NCBI RefSeq assembly: GCF_000004075.3
Contig: NC_026659.2
Coordinates: 24,136,272-24,200,271 of the forward strand
Source of the DNA: Cucumis sativus
Taxonomy: Eukaryota; Streptophyta; Magnoliopsida; Cucurbitales; Cucurbitaceae
Direction of reading: 5' to 3'
Length of the DNA: 64,000 nt
Shown here piece after piece: positions 12,631 through 24,273 of the stretch. A program made the position numbers and the translations under genes. Positions within the stretch are counted from its first letter, which is position 1; each line of letters opens with the position of its first letter. The notes beneath the pieces were generated by a model. The model saw only the letters and a program-made list of their open reading frames with translations, had not been told where the DNA came from and did no database searches.

Positions 12631-13334
12631 GTAATTTTAAATTCATATAATTGATATGAGAAAATATATTTTAATAACAAATGTATTATGAAAGAGTGAA
12701 AAATGAGATAAAAATATGATATATAAATAAATAATACCAAAAAAGTTTTATAAATATGATAGATTGATAATGAATGAAGTACTCTAAATTAATTGCATTA
12801 AATAATTAGGTGAGTATAAATAATCAATAATGATTATATATATTCCTAATAAAAAGATCAAATTAAAATTAATTTTTATAAATAATTGCTTGATTATAAA
12901 AACAATAACATAATCAATTATTATTTCTAAAAAAATTGAACTTTTACTAATTAAATATATTTAAGATATTTGTTAGAGAAATTAAAAAAACTAATTAATT
13001 AATAATTTGTGTAAAAATGTAATTGAATATACTAATAAATTTTTATTCTAAAAATAAGTTAAAGTAAAAATTTCAAAAGATTATTATTAATTTATTAAAA
13101 GATATTAAATTAATATTAATTTATTAACTATATTCTCGATTAAATTATATATCAAATGAAAAATAGATGAAAAGGGGTAAAAAGAAAACCCACTATTTTG
13201 AAAAGGGACGAAAGAAAAAATTATTGTTAGTAGAAAATAAAGATGTCTGTGAATAACTTATTTTTGTAGAAGAAAGGTTAAAGACATATGATTGTGCTCA
13301 TTTCCCCATGAAAAAAACCCTAATATAAATATTA

Positions 13335-13525
13335 CTGGAGAATTATAAAAAATAACAAATTTAACAAAATATTTACTATATATATATAGTAAAATTTCAG
13401 ATTCTATCACTAATGAATATTGATAAACAGTGATAAATAAAATCTAAAATTTTACTATAACTTAAGTTTATAAATATTTTAATTTATTTTTTTATTTTTA
13501 AAAACAGCTCGATACTATTTTTAAA
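13335..13525. mobile_element. MITE-like relic
   Basis: Imperfect terminal inversion between AAAAAATAACAAATTTAACA at the left and an ATTTATTTTTTTATTTTTAA-type right end. The interior carries ATTCTATCACTAATGAATAT and GATAAACAGTGATAAA phrases that I associate with an abundant cucurbit MITE family. No coding capacity. Confidence 0.45.
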
Positions 13526-16500
13526 AATACCTTAAAACTAATTAATAAACATTGTGATATTCCAAATGTTTTAAAGTTTTTTCATTCAATAGGATAAAAT
13601 AATTATTTCAAATCTTTAACTTTCCATAAAAAAGTCTTTTCTTCTCTTTTTAAAAACAATTAATTAACGAACATAAGATGTTTTGATTAATATTCCAAGA
13701 AATAATAAATATTTTTTTAAAATGATCAATATCTTTTAAATTAGTTTAACATTGTAAATATTAGAGCTACGTAAGAAATTGCATAAAAAATGTGAAAACT
13801 ACTCTAAATTATAAAACTTCTAAAAATATTTATAAACCTAACGAAATATTATAGTTTATTTGTTATAGAACCTCCAACATAAATATACTGTGATATTTTA
13901 CTTCATTATTGTAAATAATTTAGTTTGTTTTGCTATATTTAAAGATAACCTTAATAAGTAATAAAATAGAAAAAATGAATAATCATCCCATAAGTTTAAA
14001 AATAAATAGGTCATATTATAAAATATAATTATATATAATAAACATAGATATGTATAATGTTACCAATTAATTATTATTAATTCTATATATACCACAATTA
14101 AGATCGATTGTCTTCTCTATTTCGTATATTCTCAATTATTCTCCGTGTTGCTTATTTGTTACCATTTCATAATAGGTTGCATGTTGCATTGTGCATTACT
14201 TTTCACCGGTATATTATACTTTAGGGCTAAACAAAGCACAAAAAAACGAATATTCGTGATTAAACCAACGAGCAATTTACTTTTTTTTTACGTGATTATA
14301 AAACTTTTGAGATTAGTATTAATTTATTACAAAATATATTCACAAAAAGGCATAATAATTTAATTTAATAGTTCTTCACGTGTGTTAATTCGTGGATGAA
14401 AAATAAACTAAATTAAAGTCTTATACTTATCCTCACACAAAAGCAAATTAACCCTTAACCTTTTAGAATGGGTCATGATTCAATAAAGTTCATTCCTAAA
14501 AAAAGTATATGAATAGTTTTAATAAATTATGGATAGATTAATAGAAAATTAAAGAGAACACATCAACTTTTAACTTAGTTTGAAATTAATGGGTGAGAGA
14601 AAGTGGTTAACAAAGCCTTTATTCATACCTTTTAGATAAAATTAAACACATTATTCTTGCCGCCTTTAGATATTTAATCGACAAATTAAAGAGTTATTCA
14701 TTTTAAGTTGGTTGTTTGTCAAATAAAAAAGTAAATTATGTTTTTAGATATACTTAGTTAAAGCTTAATCTTGACTTTAAACTATCTATCGTATGCTTGT
14801 TAACGCTAACATTGGACTTAGGAAGTTGCTCTTCTATTTGCTTTGTAAGTACCTTTTATTTAATTAGTTCACACATATCTATATCTATATCTTATATACA
14901 TATATATGAAGTGATTATAAGAAAGATCAATTCTAAAATGTCGAAAAGTTTTTTATTTTTGGCTAATATAGCGCCTAAGATTTGATAGTGTTAATCCTAA
15001 AAGTTAGTCCATGTATAAAATTCAAACCCTAAGTTTATCTAGTCAAGAACAATAAATCTATATTCAAATCAATGCATGTCAAATGTAATTAGATTTACTT
15101 CTCTCAATTAGGACTAGGACTTTATATTATACCAACTCTAGCTAGTCTTGCATGTAATTAGATAATAAGAAATATATATATATTTAGATTATTCTTTTGC
15201 ATGCTAATTAGAGAAAGGTAACAGTACAACATGGCCTAATTAACTTCATATATATATATACATATATAGGTCCCAATGTCGTAGAACCTTGTAATTGAAA
15301 AGAAAAGATAAAAATGTTAAAGAAAAACATAATGTAATAAGGTAATTGGTGAGGAGAGATCACTTGTTATAAAGAAAAATAAAAAAAAAAGAAGAAAAAA
15401 AAACCATTCTTCTCTGATATAAAGCTTTATATGTGGAGATCAGAGTCAGAAATAATCTTTTATATATACATATATATAAATATTAAAAAATGTATGTAGC
15501 TTCCTTTGTATCATTCAATTAAAATCAAGGCTGAGGTGTGACTGAGAAGGCAAAGATAGGGTCCAAGCTGCTTCTGCCTTAAGGCATAAGAAAAGATAAA
15601 ACGAAAAACAAAAGCTAAAATCAAGAAAAAGGGCCTATTTGAATTTTAACCTTTAATTAATTAAGAGTTATTAATTTATTAATGGAAGAAAAAAACCTAG
15701 TGCTTTTTTATGCTTAGTGGATTTCCACATCAAATTAATCCCTTTTCCCACCTCACCTCCCAATAATAATATAACTTTTTTCCACTGTGTAAATTCAATT
15801 ACATATTTGAAACATATATATATGCATGCATTGCATGGTTTTCATGGAGCTTCTTGTTAGCATATCAATGCATAATATTATTCATAAACCACAAAAAAGA
15901 ATTAGGAAGGAAACTTCTTGTTTCCTTTTTCCCATTTCTTTCCAAAAATGATGTTTGAGATCAAAATGGAAAGGTTTGATGGAGACTTAATTAGGGGTTG
16001 TGGTAAAAAGCTAATGTAATTGATTTAATATTTCTATTGTATTTGTTTTCAACATTTAGTTACAAATTTAAAGATGAAAATTATTATAAATATATAAATT
16101 ATATATACACATAAACTTTAATTAAAATGGTTAACAAACCAAAAACGAGATTATTCGGTTTAGTTTTAAATGTAACTATAATTTCATCGATATTTTTACG
16201 TTTGATATCGTCAAGAGAAGTGATTAATCTCGACTATAATCATTGTGTCTAAACATCGTTATTATGTAGAGATAAATTCTATTTGTAAAATTAACATCTC
16301 AAAATTTTGTTTAACATAAATATTTTAAACCTTCAATGTTGTAACTTCAAAATCAATAATATTTAAATTTGTTTGGTATGTAAAAATTTGTTTTTATTTT
16401 GAGCATGTCACATCAATTTTAGCTTGCAGAAAAATCATTTTAGATTGACCTGTTTATACACATCTTTACCTAAAATGTTGGCTTGATTTGCAATGATTGC

Positions 16501-17074
16501 CCTTTTCTAATTACTTAATTATTTTTTGTATTGGTAAGACATAAAATTTTTGTATTGTAAATTTAATTTGTACTACAAATATATATATAGCATACAAAAA
16601 TCAAAATAATGTATTTCTAGCAATAATTTTTTCCAACCATAATCTACTATCTATTTTCTAATCAAATTACAAATATTAGATTGTGTGAATCTATCATTAG
16701 ATCACTTAAACTAATTTTTGGTAATATTCATAGAATTAATTTTCATTATTCATTCATAATTATGACTATGGTATTTGAGAGAAAAAAAGTGTATTTTGGA
16801 ATAATAATATAATAAAATTAAGAATAAAATAGAATTTTTGTCATTAAACATAGAATTTGTACAAAACTTTCAACTTTTGTTGACATTTCATCTTATGATG
16901 ATCCTCAACTTCCACTCCACACATCTCAATACAATAATCTATTTTATAAGTTGGATTTTTTGAAGACAAATTTAAAATAATATTGAATTTGCTTCAAAAA
17001 AATTGTGCTAATTAAATTTACCACGTTATACATATCTTCAATTACCAAATAATTAATAATCGTTTTCTTTTTCT

Positions 17075-18089
17075 CTAAGCTTGAGAAGAAAGTGCTTCTT
17101 GAAGACAATTGAATGACTTGTGATAGTTCAAAAATCCCATGAACCAAAACTCATAGTTGTCCACTGTCACTATCTCCATATACTTCTCCGATGGATTCTT
17201 CACATTTTCACTTTGGAAAACTCTTGTTATTTTCCCTAGGGGAATTGTAACCTGAAAGAAATACATTTATTTTTGGAAACATTAGTATATGAGGGAAAAA
17301 AAAGAGAACTAAATTAAATTGAAAAAGAAGAAGGGGTTTAAATTTAATTACTTTATAGTGAATTCTGATATGATCTCCATTTGGGGAAGCGATTTTGATG
17401 GATTTGTCACTACAAAAAGCAATTTTATGAGTGGAAATGAAGAGAAGACCAGGTAAAGGACCAGCTGTTGTTGATAAATAGCATTGTGAAACCTTCAAAA
17501 GCTTCTCTTCTTCGCTCATTGAAAATAATTTCTTGTAGATTTTCCTTACCCCACCAACTCTCAATATTCTTGCTCCTAAGCTCAACTTTCCCTTCACTGT
17601 TTCTGATATCTTGGCTCCTAATTTCACTGCAAAATTAAACCTCAAAATCATCACAAATACGCTCTGTAAACATCGTCTTAGTTTCATGTGGCATGATCAA
17701 GTTCAAATTTTAAATTCAAATTGTAGATGAAAAGATTCTTGAATTGATATAAAAGACTTACCGTGTTCTCGAAGCGCATGAATGATATTATCTGTTTTTT
17801 TTCCATTTTTATTGAGTCTATTCAAGATACAATCCTTTCCATTATCTGCAACAATAATTCAAAAACCAAATCATTCAGCAAACTAATATTCAAACATTCA
17901 ACAACTTTTAACAACAGTACTTTTTCCTTCTTCTTATAAGGTCTTACATTTCTTAATTGATTGAGATCCATCGTCTGAAGAAGATATATGGAGATATTTT
18001 GAGGGATCACCCAACAATCTAGCTCTTGCAAGACCCAATGACTTCATTTGAATTCCAAGAACAATTTGCTCTTGAATTGTAGTCTTCAT
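17075..18089 (-). CDS. GEM-like GRAM-domain protein B
   Basis: Four exons, 18089-17948, 17845-17762, 17626-17352 and 17251-17075, all GT-AG and in frame, give 225 residues. The start ATG opens MKTTIQEQIVLG, matching the start of C, D and E. Exon 3 encodes the basic VKGKLSLGARIL segment and the GRAM core (YLSTTAGPLPG, STHKIAFCSDKS); exon 4 completes the GRAM domain (TVDNYEFWFMGFLNY). Exon 3 differs from that of C and E at a single synonymous base in 275, whereas exon 2 differs at about ten of 84 and exon 4 is strongly diverged, pointing to exon-limited gene conversion. A reverse-strand TATA-like CTCTTAAATA lies about 115 bases upstream. Function is inferred only from the family: Arabidopsis members respond to ABA and stress. 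Confidence 0.9.
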
Positions 18090-18200
18090 TTTTCTTTCAA
18101 ATCGAAGAAGAAAAAATATTAAGCAGAGAGAAAATAACTCGAGAGAGAGAGAGAGAGTAGGTTTGTGAATTTGTGTTGGGATGAAGGAACTGAGTTGATG

Positions 18201-18210
18201 TATTTAAGAG
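18201..18210 (-). promoter_or_regulatory. TATA-like core promoter of gene B
   Basis: CTCTTAAATA on the minus strand, at the position equivalent to CCTTTAAATA in D and E and TTTTATAAATACA in C, roughly 90 to 120 bases before each ATG. Confidence 0.5.
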
Positions 18211-18281
18211 AGGAAGAAGTCTGAAGAAGTTTGAAGAAGGGTGGCTTTTAGTGTTATGAAGCTTTTTACTTTTGATTTGTC

Positions 18282-18312
18282 TGACTCATCTCTTGCTCAT
18301 CATCAACTATAT
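18282..18312 (-). promoter_or_regulatory. Conserved upstream element 1 of gene B
   Basis: Plus-strand TGACTCATCTCTTGCTCATC followed by ATCAACT. The same TGAGTCA/CATCTCT/CTCATCATCAAC order occurs before C, D and E. TGAGTCA fits a bZIP (GCN4/AP-1 type) site; the factor is unknown. Confidence 0.5.
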
Positions 18313-18421
18313 CAGACAAGGAAACCAATATTTTAGATAAACATATTTAAAAAGATTTCCCTTTTTTATTTTTATTTTTATTGTATTTTATTTATTTATT
18401 TCCTTGTGAAGAAAACTCAAC

Positions 18422-18460
18422 AAAACCAACTAAACATCAACTGTCTATGATCATTTCAGA
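18422..18460 (-). promoter_or_regulatory. Conserved upstream element 2 of gene B
   Basis: Contains AAAACCAACTAAACATCAAC then TGATCATTTC. The block is shared with C, D and E at a similar distance upstream. CCAACTAA and CAACTG resemble MYB-type sites. Confidence 0.5.
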
Positions 18461-18463
18461 AAG

Positions 18464-18464
<1 letters not shown>

Positions 18465-18521
<57 letters not shown>
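18465..18521. repeat. AT microsatellite
   Basis: About 57 bases of uninterrupted TA repeat just beyond upstream element 2 of gene B; likely length-polymorphic. Confidence 0.95.
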
Positions 18522-18525
<4 letters not shown>

Positions 18526-19351
18526 TATAAAAGCAATCAATGGCTTAAAGCATAAGAATTGGGATTTGTTTGAACAACAATATATACTTTTCAACCCATT
18601 TTTTCCCCAAAGTTTGGTTTTTAAAAATTGGTTTGTTTATTTAGTTTTCTTTTTCTAAGTTTCATGTTTATTTTCTATGTTTAAGGTCTTTACACTTTGA
18701 AAGTGTATTTCTGATTTATTTTTTTTTCAAAAAATTATTTTGAATTTATTAAAGTTTTAGAAGTTCTAGGGTTAAGGGTTTTTTTAGTACTTAGTGGGGG
18801 ATTATTTCTAACAACACAAACCCTCTTGGAATATATATGTATATCAATTAAAGTTGTAGTTTGTTTGGCATTTGTGTTCTAAACATTTGGATGAATGTAT
18901 TATTTTTCTACTAGCCAATATATCTATACTTATGTAGTATTTAGATAACTGATACACATGTGACTTGAACACATGTCAATGTACCATGTACGTATATACA
19001 ATAAAGTTTGGTGATCAAAGAGTCATACTAAAGTTGTAATTGAGCAATAACTTTATAATTTATAAATCTAAATGTATTATGCAAACTGTAAATTCACAAT
19101 TGTAATAACGATTTTGTGTATCCCTAGTTAACCAACCATTTGATATTGAAACACACAAGGAAGAAGAAGAAAAATAAGGTTTAAGAAAAATATAGGTTTT
19201 GACAAATATATATATATATATATGAACAAAACTAATCATGATCATTGCTTACATAAACAAATTCAAATTGCGATGTTATGTAAGCAATGATCATGGATTG
19301 CATTTCCTATTTTTTCCCTTCATCATAAGGAAAAGTTTGGTTATATATGTG

Positions 19352-19800
19352 ATGATATCATATGCAACTTTGAGAGCTGGCAGATGGAAGCTTTAATTTT
19401 TTATGTCACCCATAAAGATTTTGATCATAAGATTTATTTTAATTTTAAAGATAATATATGGGGAAAATTGAAATAATTCAAAAGAGAGAGAGAGAGAGAG
19501 AGAGAGAGATTAACTAAAGGCAATGGATGAGTCAAATGAACCACCAAATCACATGCCTTTGTCAAAACTTTTCTTTAAGGATATAATAGATATACACATT
19601 GTGTGTTTTGTGTGAAAGTGGTTGCCCATTACGTCAACTTTTATAATTCACCTTCTATTCTATTATCTCTGCTGCTTCTGCCTTTGTCTCTTCCATGCAT
19701 TGGGCTGCCACCACTCAAAGGGATAGAGCCTCCAAAATTAATTCCCCACCCTTCTTGGCGGTGGTGTGGATGTTTTTCAATTCAACGACCAATATATTAA
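19352..19800. repeat. Conserved intergenic block, copy 1
   Basis: Shares ordered similarity with 29500-29990 and, in part, 25545-25830: an AACTTTGAGAGCTGGCA phrase, an ATGGATGAGTCAAAT phrase, ATCACATGC, then CTCTGCTGCTTCTGCCTTTG and a GGTGGTG segment. Part of the segment duplications that made the GEM-like cluster, or a retained noncoding element. Confidence 0.55.
19483..19509. repeat. GA microsatellite
   Basis: Thirteen GA units within the conserved intergenic block. Confidence 0.95.
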
Positions 19801-20567
19801 ATCATCAATGAACTAAGAAAATTAAGGTCTTGATTTGTAATTCATTGTTTTGTTCTTTTCTCTTTTGAAACTTAAGTTTCTGTATATCTGTTGGAGTTGC
19901 TGAAAGCAAGGTCCAAAGCCTACAAGCTGTGGACCAAGCCGCCATAAGGTACTTAGCGGAGGCATAGGAATAATTCAATACTTCCCAGAACAGAAATGTT
20001 GGTGCATTACAAATTTGGGTCAATTAGATGAATATATACCATTGAAAAATAATCGAGTTAGGTTTATATTGACATTTTATAACAACCTTAAGCATCAGAA
20101 ACATTACTGACACCCACCGTCATACATGAAATTATAATGCATGCTGAAAGACAAACCTATAAATAACCTCATTCGACCTCCCAAAAAAAGAAGAGTAAGT
20201 AGTCACTAAAGGAGAGACCTAACCTTATTTATTTAATCGTGTGCGCGTTTAGCTAAATTAGTAGTCACTTGTATATTATACGACTATCTTAAGTATCAAA
20301 GTGTAATAAGTTCAGTGCCACTCCAATGTAAGAATCTCTTATATATAGATTAACTCGAAGAATATCCCGACTAAACAAAGAAGAGATGCAGGTTTGTTAC
20401 GTTGGTTAAAACGATCAAAAATCGTATCCACACCCAAACTTGATGCACCCTAAATTTGAGCACCAACAAAATACACATCACATTTCATCTTTTAAGTTCT
20501 TTGCTTCGTTTTTTATTTCTACCCATGTTTCTTTTTAATACCCATAATGTGTCAAACCCACCCATTT

Positions 20568-20571
<4 letters not shown>

Positions 20572-20607
<36 letters not shown>
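20572..20607. repeat. AT microsatellite
   Basis: Eighteen TA units. Confidence 0.95.
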
Positions 20608-20609
<2 letters not shown>

Positions 20610-22950
20610 ACAAGTCAATAAATCACCCTTCAGTATTATATCTCAAAAATCAAAACACTTTCCTCACTTATCGGTTTTGATTTACCTCGAGTTCAAAACC
20701 TCTTATTTTAATATCATGTTAATCAAATCAAAATTATCAATAAAATAAAATACTTAAGTTTGTGGATTAAGATAAATTAATATTATTTTCATATCAAATA
20801 CTCTAACCCTCTCTATGTCCTCTCATCATCAAGCAAAAACATGCCAAATCTAACAAAATTTTGAACAATTAGTATAATAATCTCAGTTTTTTCGAACACG
20901 GTAATATATTACTAAAATTTGTATTTTTTGTTTTTTTTAAAATTAAGCCCATGATATTACTTTCATCCATGTTTTTTAAATTTGGTTGAGAATACTCGGC
21001 CTTTGTATTTAAGAAATATGCAAATTAATGCAAAGTATGAAAAAGAAATAGACTTCATTTTCAACAACATCATAATAATAAAAGAAACAAAATGGTTACC
21101 AAATAAGACCTAAATTTATTATTTATTCTACACTTAAGTTTTACTTTGAGCAATAGACCCCACTAATAATATAAGCCACCGATAGACTTATATCATTCAT
21201 ATAATAATGAATAGATTTTTTTTTTGAAAGAAATACATAAAATTAATATTTCATTTAATTATTGCCAAATTATATTCTCTGTGTCAAGTGAGTAATATTC
21301 TTTTATTTTTCTTTTTTTAAAAAGTATCTTTTGATATTTTGGTTTCTGTGTGATTAATTAGGTAATTAAATACACAAATATTGGTAGAACATGCATCTAA
21401 GACACATTAAGAACATGAAAATAATAATAAAAAAAAAATAAAGGGAAAGCAAAAACCCATATTTTGTTTGGTTGAATTTAATCATCAATCATCAATCGCC
21501 GACATGCATGGAAGTGGGGCTCTGTCCATGCAAATGCATGCATATTATTTCTTTCTTTTATTTCTACCCATTATCCCTTATCTTATATTAGAGAGATTAT
21601 ATGATCTACCGACTTTATAAAATCTCGATTGTTCGTTTTTTTCGTATATTTATTGAAAAACTTTATCTTACGAATTCAATACTCCAAACACAAATTAGTT
21701 TCTAACATCAACGTATCAAACTCTAGATTTCATAACTCAATTGAATGTTGTTTGAAAATTTTAGTAAATTAGATTATTAATCGTCACAAAAGTGGATATG
21801 CCTCAAAATTCAAAGCTTAAAATATCAATATCGATATAAAAGTCTTAATTTTATGAAAAGTATCACATGATAATATTGAAAAAATACCATCTTGTGAAAT
21901 AAAATTTTATAAGACAAAAAAAAAAAAAGTTTAAATTTGAAATTAATATATTTATTGCATATTATATTTATTTTTATATTTAATTTATAGATTTCTTATG
22001 ACATTAATGAAATTATTGACTCATATTTTTTTTGGTTGATATCAGCTGTGTAGAAATGTGAATGAAAACTCTACACTGATATGAAACTTATAAGGCTCTT
22101 CAAATGTAGATTAAAAATTTGTATATGTTTAATAGTTACTAAAGATATAAATTTAAAGTAATTTTTTTAACTCATACCTTTAAAGTAATTTTTTTTAACT
22201 CAATTGATATTTATATGTAAGACAGATCAACACATAGATATGTTGTTCAAATCTACAATCTTAAATCATTTTTTTCAATTTAAAAGGTAACTCATTTTTT
22301 TCAATTTAAAAGGTAGAGTTAGGATTCCTTTTTCCCTTTCTAAAGTAAGGATTTTGTGAGATTTTATATCTTTTAATTTCATAAGGTGGTTTGAACCTTT
22401 TGAGGGCATCACACCTTTTTGCCAACGAAGAATTGATAAAGAAAGATTACCTAAAACAATAAAATTAATTAAATAAATTAGTCAAATCAACCACCAAAAT
22501 CTCACTTCCTAAAGTATTGATATAATTAATGATATGTGTTAAGGAGGTGTCCACCAAATAAAAATGTTTAGACGTACTATAGACTCAATGTATCATTTTT
22601 AAAAAATAATATAATTAATTATATACGTGTACCTATAACTTTAGAATTCGAAAAATAGATTAAACTATAACTTTAGAATTCAAAAAATAGATTAAATTAT
22701 AAATGGGTATATAGTCTATGTATTTATAGATCCACTAAACTAACAATCAAATTGGAAGATACACAAATAAATAAACAATTGAAGGGATGAATGATCAAAT
22801 TATCAACTCAAGAGATGATCAAGTGAGTGTCAACAACCATGAAATCAGAAATTTCTGCAGGTTGATAAGGGATTTTCAAACAAACCCATTGTTATACTTA
22901 AAAGCCCCATTGGATGCTTTTTAAATTTTTTTAAAAATGGAACATATAAC

Positions 22951-22999
22951 TTTGTGAAATGGTCAGAAAACAGTTGATGATTAGTTGGTTTTGTTAAGC
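22951..22999 (+). promoter_or_regulatory. Conserved upstream element 2 of gene C
   Basis: Reverse orientation of the B, D and E block: GAAATGGTCA, CAGTTGATGATTAGTTGGTT, TTGTTAAGC. Its orientation relative to the gene is the same as in the other copies, so it moved together with the gene. Confidence 0.5.
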
Positions 23000-23100
23000 T
23001 TTTTTATGAAGAGAGAAAAGAATAAAAGGGAAATCCTAATTAAGTTTAATTAACCTAAAACATGCATGGGGTTTCCTTTATATATGCTTATTCAATACAA

Positions 23101-23134
23101 GTTGATGTTGAGGCAGAGATGACTCATAGCTGAC
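23101..23134 (+). promoter_or_regulatory. Conserved upstream element 1 of gene C
   Basis: GTTGATGTTGAGGCAGAGAT followed by GACTCATAGCTGACC; reverse complement of the element before E, D and B. Lies about 165 bases before the ATG. Confidence 0.5.
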
Positions 23135-23193
23135 CAGATTAAAAAGCAAAAGCTATTTTGATTTTATATTCACATACCAAACTTCTTCTTTCC

Positions 23194-23207
23194 CTTTTAT
23201 AAATACA
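23194..23207 (+). promoter_or_regulatory. TATA box of gene C
   Basis: CCTTTTATAAATACAT about 95 bases before the ATG, followed by TTAACTC and a leader containing CTCTCT runs. Confidence 0.6.
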
Positions 23208-23294
23208 TTAACTCTCATAATTCAATCATCCCACCAAAACTCACACCCTAAATCTCTCTAATTTTCTATCTTTTCTTTTGATTTGAAAGAAAAA

Positions 23295-24273
23295 ATGAAA
23301 ACTACAATTCAAGAACATATGTTGGGATTTCAAATGTCATTGGCTCTGTCACGAGCTAGATCTTTGGGTCATTCTTCAAAGCATCTTCATGTATCTTCTT
23401 CAGACGATAGAATATCTCAATCGTCTATAAAAAAATGTAAGAGCTATATATATATATATAAGAACATAAAACGATTTCTTTTTATTTTGGTTGAATATAT
23501 ATAAAATAGTTTGCTAACTAAATTTGGTTTTTGAGTTGCTTGTAGATAATGGAAAAGATTGTATCTTGAAAAGGCTAAACAAAAATGGAAAGAAAACGGA
23601 CAATATCATTCATGCACTCCGAGAACATGGTAAGTCTTCTTTTATAGATATCACCGATCTAGTAGTACATTATGCAAAGTGTAATTAATTTTGATGATTT
23701 GAGGTTGAATTTTGCAGTGAAATTAGGAGCCAAGATATCAGAAACAGTGAAGGGAAAGTTGAGCTTAGGAGCAAGAATATTGAGAGTTGGTGGGGTAAGG
23801 AAAATCTACAAGAAATTATTTTCAATGAGCGAAGAAGAGAAGCTTTTGAAGGTTTCACAATGCTATTTATCAACAACAGCTGGTCCTTTACCTGGTCTTC
23901 TCTTCATTTCCACTCATAAAATTGCTTTTTGTAGTGATAAATCCATCAAAATCGCTTCCCCAAATGGAGATCATATCAGAATTCACTATAAAGTAAGTCT
24001 CTAATTTATATATATATACACACTCAAATACCTGATCAGTTTTTAATTTGGTTAATTAAAATTTTCATTAGTACTGATGAAGGTTAATTAATGTTTGCAT
24101 TACAGGTTGTGATTCCAAAGGAGAAGGTGATGAGAGTAAATGAAAGCGAGAATGTAAAGAAAACATCAGAAAGATACATACAAATAGAGACATTGGATAA
24201 CTTTGAATTTTGGTTTATGGGATTTCTAAATTATCAATCAACTTTCAACTCTCTTCAGGAAGTAGCTAGATGA
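23295..24273 (+). CDS. GEM-like GRAM-domain protein C
   Basis: Exons 23295-23436, 23546-23629, 23718-23992 and 24106-24273, GT-AG and in frame, give 222 residues. The start is the ATG opening MKTTIQEHMLGFQMSLAL; the frame reads on upstream without another ATG. Exon 2 gives DNIIHALREH, exon 3 the basic VKGKLSLGAR stretch and GRAM core, exon 4 the end WFMGFLNYQSTFNSLQEVAR. It is the only plus-strand member of the cluster. From exon 2 through exon 4, including introns 2 and 3, it is nearly identical to gene E, with exon 3 identical, while exon 1 differs at about 17 of 142 bases and the last codons differ. Family role: GRAM proteins bind phosphoinositides or membrane partners; Arabidopsis GEM-like members are ABA and stress responsive. 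Confidence 0.92.

Larger units (their letters stand above)
10248..17074. other. Long AT-rich intergenic region
   Basis: No gene is supported here; the listed short open frames (for example 14145-14363 and 14797-14985) are chance frames in AT-rich DNA. It contains a GA microsatellite, a probable Mutator-like element with an internal tandem array (11560-12625), and a MITE-like relic (13335-13525). The stretch 15500-15620 is less AT-rich (GGCTGAGGTGTGACTGAGAA) and unexplained. Confidence 0.6.
18090..23294. other. Intergenic region between GEM-like genes B and C
   Basis: No supported gene. It holds B's and C's diverging promoters, AT and GA microsatellites and a conserved intergenic block (19352-19800). 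The 74-codon frame at 20456 runs through the AT repeat and is not a gene. From about 20650 to 22850 I see only AT-rich DNA with short duplications such as TTAAAGTAATTTTTTTAACT repeated near 22155 and 22182. Confidence 0.55.

Noticed and set aside
15500-15620. Less AT-rich stretch considered as a microRNA or small RNA gene
   Set aside because: I matched no known plant microRNA by eye and could not find a convincing long hairpin.
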